Shown: positions 18,759 through 28,332 of the stretch, in pieces | Layout: each line of letters starts with the position of its first letter | How positions within the stretch are numbered: position 1 is the stretch's first letter | Origin: Syntrophomonadaceae bacterium | GTDB lineage: Bacteria > Bacillota > DSM-12270 > Thermacetogeniales > Thermacetogeniaceae | DNA: 64,000 nt | Assembly: GCA_012840385.1 (NCBI GenBank) | Contig: DULK01000048.1 | Location: 1-64,000, forward strand | Direction of reading: 5' to 3' | Notes under the pieces: generated by a model | The model's input: only the letters and a program-made list of their open reading frames with translations | Databases searched by the model: none | What the model was told of the DNA's origin: nothing | Program-made: the position numbers and the translations under genes

Positions 18759-19874
18759 ATGAAGTGGAGATTTCGGTCGATCATCTTTGTAACACTGCTG
18801 ATTTTATGTCTAGGACTTTTGGCAGCCGGTTGTGGCAGCAAACAGACTAATTCCGGACAGGGAGAAAAGAAGGATAAACTCAAAGTAGCCTTTGTCTATC
18901 CTGGCGCAAAGGACGATTTTGGATGGGCCACAACTCAAGAAAATGCCAGGAAAAAGCTCATGAAAGAATTTCCGGATGTTCAGTTCACCGCAGTAGAAAA
19001 TATTCCGGAAGGTAGTGACTCCGCACGCACCTTTACGCAACTATGTGAGCAGGGCTATAAATTAATCATAGCTTCAAGTTTTGGGTACCAGGATGCCGTC
19101 CACGAGGTTGCGAAGAAATACCCCGATGTCAAATTTCTTCACTGTGTCGGGACCAAAACTGCGCCCAATGTATCCACCTATTTCGGAAAAATGTACCAGT
19201 TAAGGTACCTCTCCGGTATTTTAGCAGGAAAGATCACCAAGTCCAACATTATCGGTTACACAGCAGCATATCCTGTTCCGGCATGTATAAGCGGTATAAA
19301 TGCTTTCACACTGGGGGTTAAGTCTGTAAATCCCAATGCTAAAGTAAAGGTCGTCTGGACTAATACCTGGTATGACCCGGCTGTAGAAAAAGAGGCGGCT
19401 AAGAGCCTCCTGGATGCGGGGGCCGATATCATTTCCATGCACCAGGATACCCCCCAGGGGCTCATTGCTGCGGCGGAACGAGGTAAATACGGCTTTGGTT
19501 ATGATAATGACATGACTTCCTTTGCTCCTAAAGCGGCTATCACATCCCTGTACTGGGACTGGACCAAGATTTTTGCACCGGAAGTCCAGGCCGTTTTGGA
19601 TGGTACCTGGAAAAGCCAGCGAATATTTAAGGGTCTGGAAGTCCCCGGCTTCTTAAATCTGGCTCCTTATGGGCCCATGGTTCCGGAAGATGCCAAGAAG
19701 TTGGTTGAGGAGAAAAAGGCCCTGATGGAATCACAAAAATGGGATGTCTTTACAGGGCCAATTAAGGACCAGAATGGTCAGATACGTGTGAAAGAGGGAG
19801 AAAGGCTCTCAGATGACGATATCTGGGGCATGAACTGGCTTGTTGAAGGCGTGGAAGGGAAGCTTCCCCAATGA
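18759..19874 (+). CDS. BMP-family substrate-binding lipoprotein B
   Basis: A 371-residue BMP-family lipoprotein with a signal peptide and lipobox LLAAGC near residue 25, followed by the binding fold starting KVAFVYPGAKDDFGW. ATG at 18759 is used because GGGGGAGGG precedes it. It differs from lipoprotein A in several ligand-region segments (for example SSFGYQDAVHEVAKK against TSFNYGDTVKKLAKE), which would fit a different but related ligand. Last gene of importer B; a terminator follows. Confidence 0.93.
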   Translation: MKWRFRSIIFVTLLILCLGLLAAGCGSKQTNSGQGEKKDKLKVAFVYPGAKDDFGWATTQENARKKLMKEFPDVQFTAVENIPEGSDSARTFTQLCEQGYKLIIASSFGYQDAVHEVAKKYPDVKFLHCVGTKTAPNVSTYFGKMYQLRYLSGILAGKITKSNIIGYTAAYPVPACISGINAFTLGVKSVNPNAKVKVVWTNTWYDPAVEKEAAKSLLDAGADIISMHQDTPQGLIAAAERGKYGFGYDNDMTSFAPKAAITSLYWDWTKIFAPEVQAVLDGTWKSQRIFKGLEVPGFLNLAPYGPMVPEDAKKLVEEKKALMESQKWDVFTGPIKDQNGQIRVKEGERLSDDDIWGMNWLVEGVEGKLPQ

Positions 19875-19906
19875 GGTAAATAAAAAGACAGCTAAAAAAG
19901 TTTTTA

Positions 19907-19955
19907 AGGGGATGGTTCTGATTTTTGCAGAACTGTCCCCTAAGTAAAATTTTTT
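19907..19955 (+). terminator. intrinsic terminator after importer B
   Basis: A 14-bp stem with two G-T pairs (19907-19920 with 19928-19941), loop ATTTTTG, followed by AAGTAAAATTTTTT. The next ~220 bases to 20177 are AT-rich and hold no recognisable gene. Confidence 0.75.
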
Positions 19956-20177
19956 CCCAAAATTTTAATGTTGTAGAGTAGTTTTCGGAAACAGTTAGAA
20001 AGACCCAGGGAAATAATAGCAGAAGCATCATATACAACAAGGGCAGGAAAATAGAAGTAAGCCAAAAACAATCAAAGAGGAGAATAAAAGCAAAATCAAC
20101 TTAAAGTTTTAAAAATCACCTAAAAAAGGCAGCAAAAGACCAAGCCTTTTAGAAAAAGGTAATAACTGGCAGTATAT

Positions 20178-21619
20178 TTAATAAGGAACAGAAAAACTTA
20201 AGCGCCTTAATCGGGGTGCCCAGCACCTCAGACCAGACATCGAAGCCCATATTTTAGATTGCTCCACCCAAGCGTCAAAATGTTGATTCATGGCAGCGAA
20301 ATGGGCTCGCCAGTACCAGGCCCCTTAAGGCTTCTCACCTGGCAGCGTTCCAGCTCGTAATCTTTCTTTTTACGGCTGAAGGAACGTTCCGAGCCGGACC
20401 GAAGCTTGAAAACGTTCCTCCAGGCCTTGGAGTTACGAGGGGTAGGGGTAAAGAAGCGCAGATTATCATAGGGTTTGGTGTACACCGTACGGCCATAGGC
20501 AGACGGCGAACACGGCGATTCACAAAGAACCTGACATTTAGAGCGCTTGCTGCCGGCAACAGCAGGGCAGCGCCATTTTAAGCGATTACGTTTTTTCTGA
20601 AAGCCCCAAAAAACCATATCAAAGCCCTTGGGGCACGAAGGGATACCGTAATCATTAAAGGCAACGGGTGGAGCATAAGGAAAATGCCCTTTGTTTTTGG
20701 GGGTTAAATCGATAAAAGGTTCAACCGACTAATAGTTTAAGAGTTCATAAAAAGAGTAGACATCATGATCCGAATCATCCAAGAACCTGCCCAACTTTAG
20801 CTGGGGATATACCTGCATAAACTCAGACAAAGACACAACAGCCATTACCGAATCATGGCGCTGGGCCTGGGCAAAACGAAGATAAACCGGCAAGCTATGG
20901 GAGCTACCGACAGCATTCAGCTCATAAAGCATATAGCAGTAGAAATACTCCTGGCGGTAACTGTCCCAGCCCTAGCGGGCCTGGGGGTCGGAGAAACGTA
21001 GTGGACAATCGCAGTTAAGAACACCGTTCTTGCGGCAATCACAGACCCTGGCACCGTAATGGCTGGCGCCGGTACGAACAGAAGTGCCGTCACCGGCGAG
21101 GACTAGATCAAGAGGGTGTGGTATCAAGCCCAACTGCAGCGAGCGGTAGACAACGCAGCGGGCGAAAACCAGATGGATCAACCTTTTGGCGCGAAGGGGG
21201 AAAGGGTCCCTACCCTTGACGGCATAAGCGACAAGCTTCTCCACGATTCCAGGGTGCTTAACCGGCAGTTTTTCACCTGGCTTGAGCCTCTTTGACGGTT
21301 TTCTAGAAGGTTTTACCAAGCGTTTGCGGCGTTGGGTCTGAACATCATCATCCTCAAGCCAGAAACGGTTAAGGAAATCGTAAAAAGTACCGACATCGGG
21401 AGTATTGTTGGGTTCGAAACCGGACAGCACAGCCAGGATACTATCACAACGCGGCATACTGACCCACCGGGTAATGCCGAACACCTTCTGGTCCGACATC
21501 AAAATTAATGAACACAAAAGATCGATGGGATCGAACTCAACAGGTCTTCCGAAGACCGGGAAATGAGGCATTAAAAGAGGGATTGCGGGGTCCAAATCAA
21601 GCAGCCAGAGTTTAGACAG
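20178..21619 (-). pseudogene. decayed DDE transposase (IS4-superfamily type)
   Basis: One minus-strand frame reads through as a transposase of a type common in Clostridia (FGRPVEFDPIDLL near the start, DGTSVRTGASHYGA, GRTVYTKPYDNLRFFTPTPR, ERSFSRKKKDYELERC). It is broken by two in-frame TAG codons (20969-20971 and 20726-20728), both where tryptophan is expected (R-stop-GWDSYR and NY-stop-SVEPFIDL), i.e. TGG to TAG changes. A one-base shift near 20317 moves the C-terminal WYWRAHFAAMNQHFDAWV into another frame. No usable start codon is evident. The element separates importer B from the second amidohydrolase and is inactive. Confidence 0.85.
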
Positions 21620-21872
21620 GGGTTAAGCAAACGACTCTATTCTGTGAGGGTCACCGTTCCATAGCACTGGGACCCAAGAGCGGAGAGTCTCATAAACGGT
21701 TAATTTTCGACATCAAGCAGCTTCTATGCAAAATATTTATTGTTTTAAGCGTTATCGAATATTATCGCCTATCATCAAAATGGAGGTGAAAAAAGATAAG
21801 TCCTCCTCCGAGGGCTTGGAAGCAGTAAGTTAGGACTTTCCGAAAACATTCTTGTAATGAAGGAGGGATTAC

Positions 21873-23198
21873 ATGCTGCTGATCGGGAATGGCCCGCTAT
21901 TATCCCTGGTCCCAGGCTCGCCGTATCAACAAGATGGCGCAGTAGCCGTGGAAGGTGATCTCATTGTTGATGTCGGGCCAATTCAAGAACTAAAGGCGCG
22001 TTATCCTGAGGCGGAATGGCTCGATGCCAGGGGTATGTTGATCATGCCCGGTATGACCAACACCCACATGCACCTTTACAGCACTTTCGCCAGAGGGATG
22101 GCTTTGAAGGATCCACCGCCCGGCAATTTTATTGAAATATTGCAGAGGCTCTGGTGGCGTCTGGATAAGGCTTTAACCCTTGAAGATGTATATTACAGCG
22201 CCCTCATTCCTCTGGTAGATTGTATCAAAAGTGGTACGACAACTATCGTAGACCACCATGCCAGTCCCCACGCTGTACAGGGCAGCCTGGAGATCATCGC
22301 AAGGGCAGCCGAAGAAACTGGTGTGCGAACCTGCCTGGCCTACGAGGTTTCCGACCGTGACGGCGAGGAAATAATGCGTCAGGGTATTGAAGAAAATATC
22401 ATGGCTATAAAAAAGTACCGAGGAAAGGAAGGCCTTTTGTCAGCCACCTTTGGCCTGCATGCTTCCTTAACCCTATCCGACGCAGCCCTCGCGGCCTGTA
22501 GGGAGGCCGAAGCGGATGTGGATAGCGGCTTTCATATTCATGTTGCCGAAGGAATCGAGGATGTGGAAAACGCCCTTGAACGTTCCGGCAAGCGTGTGGT
22601 GGAACGCCTGGCGGACCATGGTATCTTAGGTCCAAAAACCATAGCTGCCCACTGTGTTCATATAACAGAAAAAGAGATTTCCATTCTAAAGGAAACCGGA
22701 GCCATGGTCGTCCACAACCCAGAGTCCAATATGAGCAATGCGGTGGGTTGTTCTCCGGTTGGTGATTTGCTGGAGGCAGGAGTACCGGTCGGGCTTGGGA
22801 CAGATGGTTATACCAGCGACATGTTTGAATCGCTAAAAGTGGCAAACTTGTTGCGCAAACACGCTTCGGGGAACCCCAGTAGCGGCTGGGCGGAAGTACC
22901 TGCAATGGCCTTTGCCAATAACCGCTTTATCCTGTCCAGGTTTTTCCCCCATCCCGTGGGCCGGTTGGAACCGGGGGCCTACGCCGATATCATCCTTGTA
23001 AACTATAAGAGTCCGACCCCCCTAAATGCAGATAACTGGTTTGGCCACCTGCTTTTTGGCTTCAACGGAGCCCTGGTGGATACGACAATTGTAGGCGGAA
23101 AAGTTCTCATGAGGGGACGAGAGCTGCTTTATCTGGATGAAGAGGCAATTGCTGCCAAGGCCCGGGAATTGGCAGCCCGGATGTGGGAACGGTTCTAA
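21873..23198 (+). CDS. ssnA: SsnA-type amidohydrolase
   Basis: A 441-residue amidohydrolase matching the SsnA group (putative aminohydrolases linked to purine and selenium-dependent molybdenum-hydroxylase clusters). Metal-binding motifs: TNTHMHLYSTFARGM near residue 60, FHIHVAE near 215, AHCVHITEKE near 255 and GLGTDGYTSDMFE near 305. It is cytoplasmic and should hydrolyse a C-N bond of a ring amine or cyclic amide. The start ATG has GGAGG 8 bases before it. It heads the second methyltransferase/hydroxylase set and parallels the amidohydrolase at 2978. SsnA's precise reaction is not established to my knowledge. Confidence 0.88.
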   Translation: MLLIGNGPLLSLVPGSPYQQDGAVAVEGDLIVDVGPIQELKARYPEAEWLDARGMLIMPGMTNTHMHLYSTFARGMALKDPPPGNFIEILQRLWWRLDKALTLEDVYYSALIPLVDCIKSGTTTIVDHHASPHAVQGSLEIIARAAEETGVRTCLAYEVSDRDGEEIMRQGIEENIMAIKKYRGKEGLLSATFGLHASLTLSDAALAACREAEADVDSGFHIHVAEGIEDVENALERSGKRVVERLADHGILGPKTIAAHCVHITEKEISILKETGAMVVHNPESNMSNAVGCSPVGDLLEAGVPVGLGTDGYTSDMFESLKVANLLRKHASGNPSSGWAEVPAMAFANNRFILSRFFPHPVGRLEPGAYADIILVNYKSPTPLNADNWFGHLLFGFNGALVDTTIVGGKVLMRGRELLYLDEEAIAAKARELAARMWERF

Positions 23199-23311
23199 AG
23201 TAGACACATCGTGGATTGGGGAAGGTTTAATTTTTATTATTGTTAAGCAACAATGTATCATAATATGAAACAATTACCTGTTTTAAATATTAAAAAAGGG
23301 AGTGAAGATGC

Positions 23312-23980
23312 ATGGGAGATATTTTTAACAGGATTTCAGAAGCAGTCAGGTATGGGCAAAGGGATGAGATCGAAAAGCTTGCCGATGAAGTTATCGCCAA
23401 TAAAATCAACCCTATCGATGCCATTCAGAAAGGGGGAGTGGATGGATTAAAAAAATTAGGGGATGCTTTTGAAAACCTCGAAGCTTTTCTGCCGGAGCTT
23501 ATGGCCGGCGGCGAAGCCATGAAACTTTTGATAAATAAATTGACTCCTTATTTGGAGAGCGATAAAAGCGCACTTGAAGGTACAGTGGTTATTGGAACGG
23601 TCAAAGGTGACCTTCATGATATTGGAAAGAATTTAGTTGCAACGCAGCTTGCCGTAAACGGATTCAATGTCATTGACCTGGGTGTTGACGTTAGCAACAA
23701 TAAATTTATCGAAGAGGCTGAAGCAAATAAGGCAGATATAATAGCTCTTTCATCCCTGCTTACGACTTCTGCTTATTACATTCAAGAGTTTATAGAAAGA
23801 TTAGAAAAGGATGGCTTGAGGTCAAAGTACAAGATTATTGTCGGTGGAGGGCCGATTGAGCCTGAGTGGGCAAGAGAAATTGGCGCGGATGGATATTCTA
23901 GAACTGCTGTTGGCGCAGTGAAAGTGTGCAAAGAATTAATGAAGCAAGATAAAATTACCGAGATCATAATTGGTGACTAA
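23312..23980 (+). CDS. corrinoid protein (MtmC/MtbC-like) B
   Basis: A 222-residue corrinoid protein with the helical cap (residues 1-80) and B12-binding domain. The cobalt-ligand motif is DLHDIGKN near residue 100. It is paralogous to the protein at 12017. Start ATG 23312 follows AAAAAAGGGAGTGAAG; another ATG four bases earlier is out of frame. The MtmB-family gene begins 15 bases after its stop, so the two are co-transcribed and are likely partners. Confidence 0.95.
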   Translation: MGDIFNRISEAVRYGQRDEIEKLADEVIANKINPIDAIQKGGVDGLKKLGDAFENLEAFLPELMAGGEAMKLLINKLTPYLESDKSALEGTVVIGTVKGDLHDIGKNLVATQLAVNGFNVIDLGVDVSNNKFIEEAEANKADIIALSSLLTTSAYYIQEFIERLEKDGLRSKYKIIVGGGPIEPEWAREIGADGYSRTAVGAVKVCKELMKQDKITEIIIGD

Positions 23981-23995
23981 AGGGAGGGATCAGGG

Positions 23996-25387
23996 TTGAG
24001 TTCAGCAGTTAGAGTTTTAAAAACATTGGAAAAGGCCAGAACAGGCGAAAGATGTACAGTGAAGGAATGGGACTATGAAATTGTTCCGAAGACCCTGAAT
24101 GAAATTTTGAAGAAATATAATTTGGAGAAAACATGTGATATCAACAAACCAGTCAATGAAGATATGGAGCTTGCTGACAGATTCTATCAGGCTGGGCTGG
24201 AAGCAGCCTTACGGCTTGGTTTTCTCTGCGTGGATACAGAAACTATCGTAAAGGTCAAAGAGGAAGAACTACTGAGGAGTTTACAACAGGTACCGTCTAG
24301 TTTTACTATCGGTGAGGGAAGCGAGCAGGTAACCGTCAAGGCAAGAAGACCGAGCGACGGGCAACCCCCGGTATATTTTGGACCATTGTCAATCCAAATG
24401 AACGAAGAGTACTATGTTCCCGTAGCACAGGGGATCTTGATGAGCCGCCTGGTGGATGGCCAAGAGGGTCCTTCGCTTGATACGGTTATGGACTGCCCCT
24501 TATTGGCGAATAGCCCTTATGAAAGCTTTGCTGGTATTTACGAGGCACGTCTGAGGAAAGAGGCTCAGTGGAGAGCAGGCCGTGTAGGTATCGGCAATGC
24601 TATAGTGGCCAGCAGCAGCACTGAATATGGCTTTTTAGCCGGTTTTGCATTATATAAACCACCCCAGATCGTTTTGTGTTTGAACCCGGCTTCAATGAAA
24701 ATAAACTATGTCAACTTGCATAAAACTATTGTTGCCCATGAATACGGGCATTATGTAAGGACCGAATCACCTACTATGATCGGGGGATATACGGGTGGCC
24801 CCGAAGGAAGCGCATTGGCTTCCATTGCAACTGACTTATTGCAGTATCATTTCCATGGTACCCATCTGGCAGGTTCTCCGACCTATGATCTCCGCTATGC
24901 TGGAAACTGTGGGCGTCATGCATTGTGGGCACAAACCATTGCCAGTCAAGCGATCTCCAGGAACACCAATATTCTTATGAACAAGACAATCAACCAGGTT
25001 TCCGGACCGTGCACCGAAATGTTCTTCCTTGAAACTATAGCCGGATTTGTAGCAGCAGGGGTTTCTGGCCTTGAATTTACCATCAGTCCAAGATCGGGTG
25101 GTGGAAGGCACAAGAACCACCTCACGCCCTTCGAAGCCTGGTACAGTTCGGCGGTATTCAAGGGTTCTGCCGGGCTCAGTGCTGAGAAAGCCAACGAAAT
25201 TCTCAATGAGGTATTACCGAAATACGAGAAAGAACTGAGAAACCCACCTAAGGGAAAGAGTTTCCCGGAATGCTTTAATGTAAAGACATTACAACCTACC
25301 GAGGAATACCTGAAAATGTATCTTAGAATGAGAGAATATGCTATTAGTCTGGGTATTCCTATGCCTCCTGATGGCGTAGTGTCCTAA
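23996..25387 (+). CDS. MtmB-family methyltransferase lacking pyrrolysine (B)
   Basis: A 463-residue MtmB-family protein, co-linear with the one at 12730 (both have STEYG/VTEYG after the key site, GGYTGGPEG, RNTNILMNK, SGPCTEMFFLE, NPPKGKSFPECF). At the pyrrolysine position it has Ala202, codon GCT at 24599-24601. The start is TTG at 23996 behind GGGAGGGATCAGGG. The two paralogues differ strongly around the key residue (GMAHTGIAGAV against GIGNAIVASSS), which suggests different substrates. It should methylate corrinoid protein B. The flanking SsnA and xanthine-dehydrogenase-type genes point to a purine-like methyl donor, by inference. Confidence 0.88.
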   Translation: MSSAVRVLKTLEKARTGERCTVKEWDYEIVPKTLNEILKKYNLEKTCDINKPVNEDMELADRFYQAGLEAALRLGFLCVDTETIVKVKEEELLRSLQQVPSSFTIGEGSEQVTVKARRPSDGQPPVYFGPLSIQMNEEYYVPVAQGILMSRLVDGQEGPSLDTVMDCPLLANSPYESFAGIYEARLRKEAQWRAGRVGIGNAIVASSSTEYGFLAGFALYKPPQIVLCLNPASMKINYVNLHKTIVAHEYGHYVRTESPTMIGGYTGGPEGSALASIATDLLQYHFHGTHLAGSPTYDLRYAGNCGRHALWAQTIASQAISRNTNILMNKTINQVSGPCTEMFFLETIAGFVAAGVSGLEFTISPRSGGGRHKNHLTPFEAWYSSAVFKGSAGLSAEKANEILNEVLPKYEKELRNPPKGKSFPECFNVKTLQPTEEYLKMYLRMREYAISLGIPMPPDGVVS

Positions 25388-25451
25388 GGTTCAATGCCGG
25401 TCTAGACAATTTCTACTACCTGTGTTTAATTAACTGGGAGTAAAATAAGAG

Positions 25452-25494
25452 TCGGGCTGCTTGGTAAAAGCCGGCAGCCCGAGCAAGAAATTTT
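25452..25494 (+). terminator. hairpin between methyltransferase B and hydroxylase genes
   Basis: A 9-bp stem (TCGGGCTGC 25452-25460 with GCAGCCCGA 25474-25482) followed after nine bases by TTTT. It may terminate or attenuate transcription between the two gene sets. Confidence 0.5.
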
Positions 25495-25542
25495 GGTTGT
25501 TGACAATGAAATGGTGTTAAACAAATTTAAGGAGGTAACCGC

Positions 25543-26037
25543 ATGGAAAAGGTTACGGTTAATTTTACCTTAAATGGTGAACGTCAAAGTATCACCGTCA
25601 ATCCCAATCTAACACTTCTTGAAGTGATTAGAGATATTTTTGAGTTAACCGGAACCAAAGAAGGTTGCGGGCATGGTGAATGTGGGGCATGTACGGTTCT
25701 TCTGAATGGTAAAGCAGTTAATTCTTGCCTGGTATTGATCTCCCAGGTGGAGGGGAAAGAGGTAACTACTATCGAGGGTTTAAGTAAAGACGGCTCGGTG
25801 GATCCGCTGCAAGCCAGCTTTATAGAAGCCGGAGCCATTCAGTGCGGATACTGCACGCCGGGCATGATCATGTCCGCCAAGAGTCTGTTATTAGAAAACA
25901 GCAATCCATCAGTCGAAGAAATTAAGACAGCCATATCTGGAAACCTTTGCCGCTGTACTGGTTATGCCAAGATAATAAAGGCCATTCAGCTTGCAGCCAG
26001 GAATGTTAAAGCAGGGGAGGCAGGAGGTGAGGTATAG
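25543..26037 (+). CDS. xanthine-dehydrogenase-type 2Fe-2S subunit
   Basis: A 164-residue iron-sulfur subunit that carries two [2Fe-2S] clusters and passes electrons from the molybdenum site to FAD. Both cysteine sets are complete: CGHGECGACTVLLNG plus a later Cys for the plant-ferredoxin-like cluster, and QCGYCTPGM with CRCTGY for the C-terminal cluster. Start ATG at 25543 follows AAGGAGGT. Its stop overlaps the GTG of the molybdenum subunit. Confidence 0.95.
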   Translation: MEKVTVNFTLNGERQSITVNPNLTLLEVIRDIFELTGTKEGCGHGECGACTVLLNGKAVNSCLVLISQVEGKEVTTIEGLSKDGSVDPLQASFIEAGAIQCGYCTPGMIMSAKSLLLENSNPSVEEIKTAISGNLCRCTGYAKIIKAIQLAARNVKAGEAGGEV

Positions 26038-28316
26038 TGTCTGAGTTCAAGTGGGTCGGAAAGGCATATCCCCGTGTTGATGGTTACGACAAGGCAACGG
26101 GCATGGCGAAGTATGTAACAGATCGCTTTTTTCCAAACATGCTTTGGGGGGCCGTCTTAAGAAGCCGGTATCCTCATGCTTTGATCAAGGGGATTGATAC
26201 GAGCAGAGCCGAAGCCTCTAAAGGGGTTGTAGCTGTTCTCACACACAAAGATGTTCCTGGTTTAAATGCTTTCGGAATTATCAACCAGGATCAGCCGGTC
26301 TTGTGTAAAGACAAGGTTAGATATCTCGGGGATTCAATAGCTCTTGTCCTTGCAGAGAGCAAAGAATGTGCATATAGTGCTCTTGACCTTATTGAAGTGG
26401 ACTACGAGCCACTCCCGGTGGTTTCCGATATGGAAGATGCCCTTAAGACTAATATCAAGATCCATGAAAAAGGGAACATTATTGAGCATGTAAGGATCAC
26501 CAAAGGTGATGTCGAAAAAGGTTTTAGAGAAGCCGACCTGATAGTTGAAGAAACCTACTACACCCCCAGGCAAATGCATACGTTCCTTGAAACCGAGGGT
26601 GGGGTAGCAACCATCGACCAAGATGGAAACATCACCCTGTTTGTAGGCTCCCAATACCCGAACCGGGATATAATTCAGATTGCCCGTTCCTTGAATTACC
26701 CTATGGAAAAGATCCGTGTCATTGCTCACTACCTGGGTGGAGGATTTGGAGGTAAGGACGAAATTACAGCACAGATCCTGCTTGCCCTGGGGACATTAAA
26801 GACTGGCCGCCCGGTGAAGATTGTTTGGAACCGCGAAGAGTCCCTAATTGCCGGCCAAAAAAGACTGCCGATGAAAATTACTCTAAAGACAGGTGTAACC
26901 AAGGACGGGAAATTGCTGGCGAATAAGGCAAGAATCATCGCCGATAATGGGCCCTATACGTGCCTGGGATCCGCTATTATGAAACTTGCTGTGGAACATG
27001 TTAGCGGTCCCTATTACGTCCCACATACAGATTTGGAAGGATTTAGTGTATATACTAACAATTGTATAGGTTCAGCTTTTAGAGGCTTCGGTGCTACCCA
27101 GGCTACTTTCGCCATCGAGTGTCAGTTGGATCTGATCAGCAAAAAGATCGGGATTGATCCTCTGGAACTCAGGTTGAAGAATGCATTGCGAGATTACCAG
27201 AGTGCCAACCTGGGCCACATACCCTCTCCCAGTGTAGGGATAGCGGATACTCTGGAAACCTTGAAAAACCATGATCTCTGGAAAAATAAGGGATATTATC
27301 TTAAAACCGATAAGCCTTATCTGAAGAGGGGAATAGGCCTTGCATGTTCCCACCAGGGATGTGGCCTCGGCTCCTTCTTCCCGGATTATGGAGCGGCCAC
27401 GATTATTCTACTGCCTGGCGGTAGATTTGCTCTGAAGATAGGCTGCCCGGACCTAGGGCAGGGAAACGGCACAGCCTTTGTTATGATTGCTTCCGAGGTT
27501 TTATGTTGCAACCCCGAAGATATCGATCTAGAGATTGGAGATACCAGAAGCACCCCGGACTCAGGAAGCACGAGCGCTTCCCGTACTACCTATACTGGAG
27601 GGAGAGCTATTATCCAGGCTGGCAATAAGATGAAAGCAAATCTTTTTGCAGAAGCCTCAAGGATGCTGGGAGTGTCCCCGGATTCTTTGGAACTAAGACC
27701 GCATTGTGTCGCTGTTAAAGATTCTGATTTAAAGGTTACCTATGCTGAAATTGCCGAAAGATTGAGCAAAGAAAACCGTTCCCTGGAGTGCTACGCCAGG
27801 TTTGACTGGCCTACTGCCGACCTGGAGTTTAAAGAGGCTCTTGGCCTGCCGCATTTTATCTACAGCTATATATCTGAAATGGCACTGGTGGAAGTAAATG
27901 TTCTAACGGGTGAGGTCAGAGTATTAAAGGCGGTAGTCAGCCCTGATGCTGGTCGCATTATCAACAGGCAGGGTTTGGAAGGACAGGCGGAGGGAGGTAC
28001 AGTTATGGGAATGGGGTATGCCCTGATGGAAGAAATCCGACAAGTCGATGGACACTATATGAACAAGGATCTTTCAACCTATATCATTCCGACTGCCAAG
28101 GATGCCCCTGAGATTGAGACTGTTCCGGTGGAAAAATTGGAAGCGTCAGGTCCTTTCGGAGCTAAAGGTATCGGCGAAGCGGTATGCAACCCGATCACTC
28201 CTGCCATTATCAATGCTATCAGAAACGCCTTGGGGATTAACATTACTAAAATTCCTGCGACTCCTGAGGATATTTATTTCATGGCTAAGAACAAATTCGA
28301 TCTTCTGCGCTCTTAG
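26037..28316 (+). CDS. xanthine-dehydrogenase-family molybdenum subunit
   Basis: A 759-residue molybdenum-cofactor subunit. Family landmarks: GGGFGGKDE near residue 240, SAFRGFGATQ near 345, and the catalytic-glutamate segment GAKGIGEAV near 715. The GTG start overlaps the previous stop (TAGTG). It is paralogous to the solo subunit at 4456, with near identical C-terminal blocks (GQAEGGTVMGMGYA in both). With the small and FAD subunits it forms a complete hydroxylase, likely acting on a purine or a similar N-heterocycle. Confidence 0.95.
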   Translation: MSEFKWVGKAYPRVDGYDKATGMAKYVTDRFFPNMLWGAVLRSRYPHALIKGIDTSRAEASKGVVAVLTHKDVPGLNAFGIINQDQPVLCKDKVRYLGDSIALVLAESKECAYSALDLIEVDYEPLPVVSDMEDALKTNIKIHEKGNIIEHVRITKGDVEKGFREADLIVEETYYTPRQMHTFLETEGGVATIDQDGNITLFVGSQYPNRDIIQIARSLNYPMEKIRVIAHYLGGGFGGKDEITAQILLALGTLKTGRPVKIVWNREESLIAGQKRLPMKITLKTGVTKDGKLLANKARIIADNGPYTCLGSAIMKLAVEHVSGPYYVPHTDLEGFSVYTNNCIGSAFRGFGATQATFAIECQLDLISKKIGIDPLELRLKNALRDYQSANLGHIPSPSVGIADTLETLKNHDLWKNKGYYLKTDKPYLKRGIGLACSHQGCGLGSFFPDYGAATIILLPGGRFALKIGCPDLGQGNGTAFVMIASEVLCCNPEDIDLEIGDTRSTPDSGSTSASRTTYTGGRAIIQAGNKMKANLFAEASRMLGVSPDSLELRPHCVAVKDSDLKVTYAEIAERLSKENRSLECYARFDWPTADLEFKEALGLPHFIYSYISEMALVEVNVLTGEVRVLKAVVSPDAGRIINRQGLEGQAEGGTVMGMGYALMEEIRQVDGHYMNKDLSTYIIPTAKDAPEIETVPVEKLEASGPFGAKGIGEAVCNPITPAIINAIRNALGINITKIPATPEDIYFMAKNKFDLLRS

Positions 28317-28332
28317 TAAGGGAGGTGTTAGC

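Noticed and set aside
24737-24751. HEYGH (HExxH-like zinc protease motif) in methyltransferase B
   Set aside because: It aligns with an unrelated AHYKGN segment in MtmB, is absent from paralogue A and the protein has no other protease feature.
12730-25387. Pyrrolysine-encoding amber codons in the MtmB-like genes
   Set aside because: Neither gene has an in-frame TAG; the key codons are ACC and GCT. Many ordinary genes in this window end in TAG, which argues against amber decoding.
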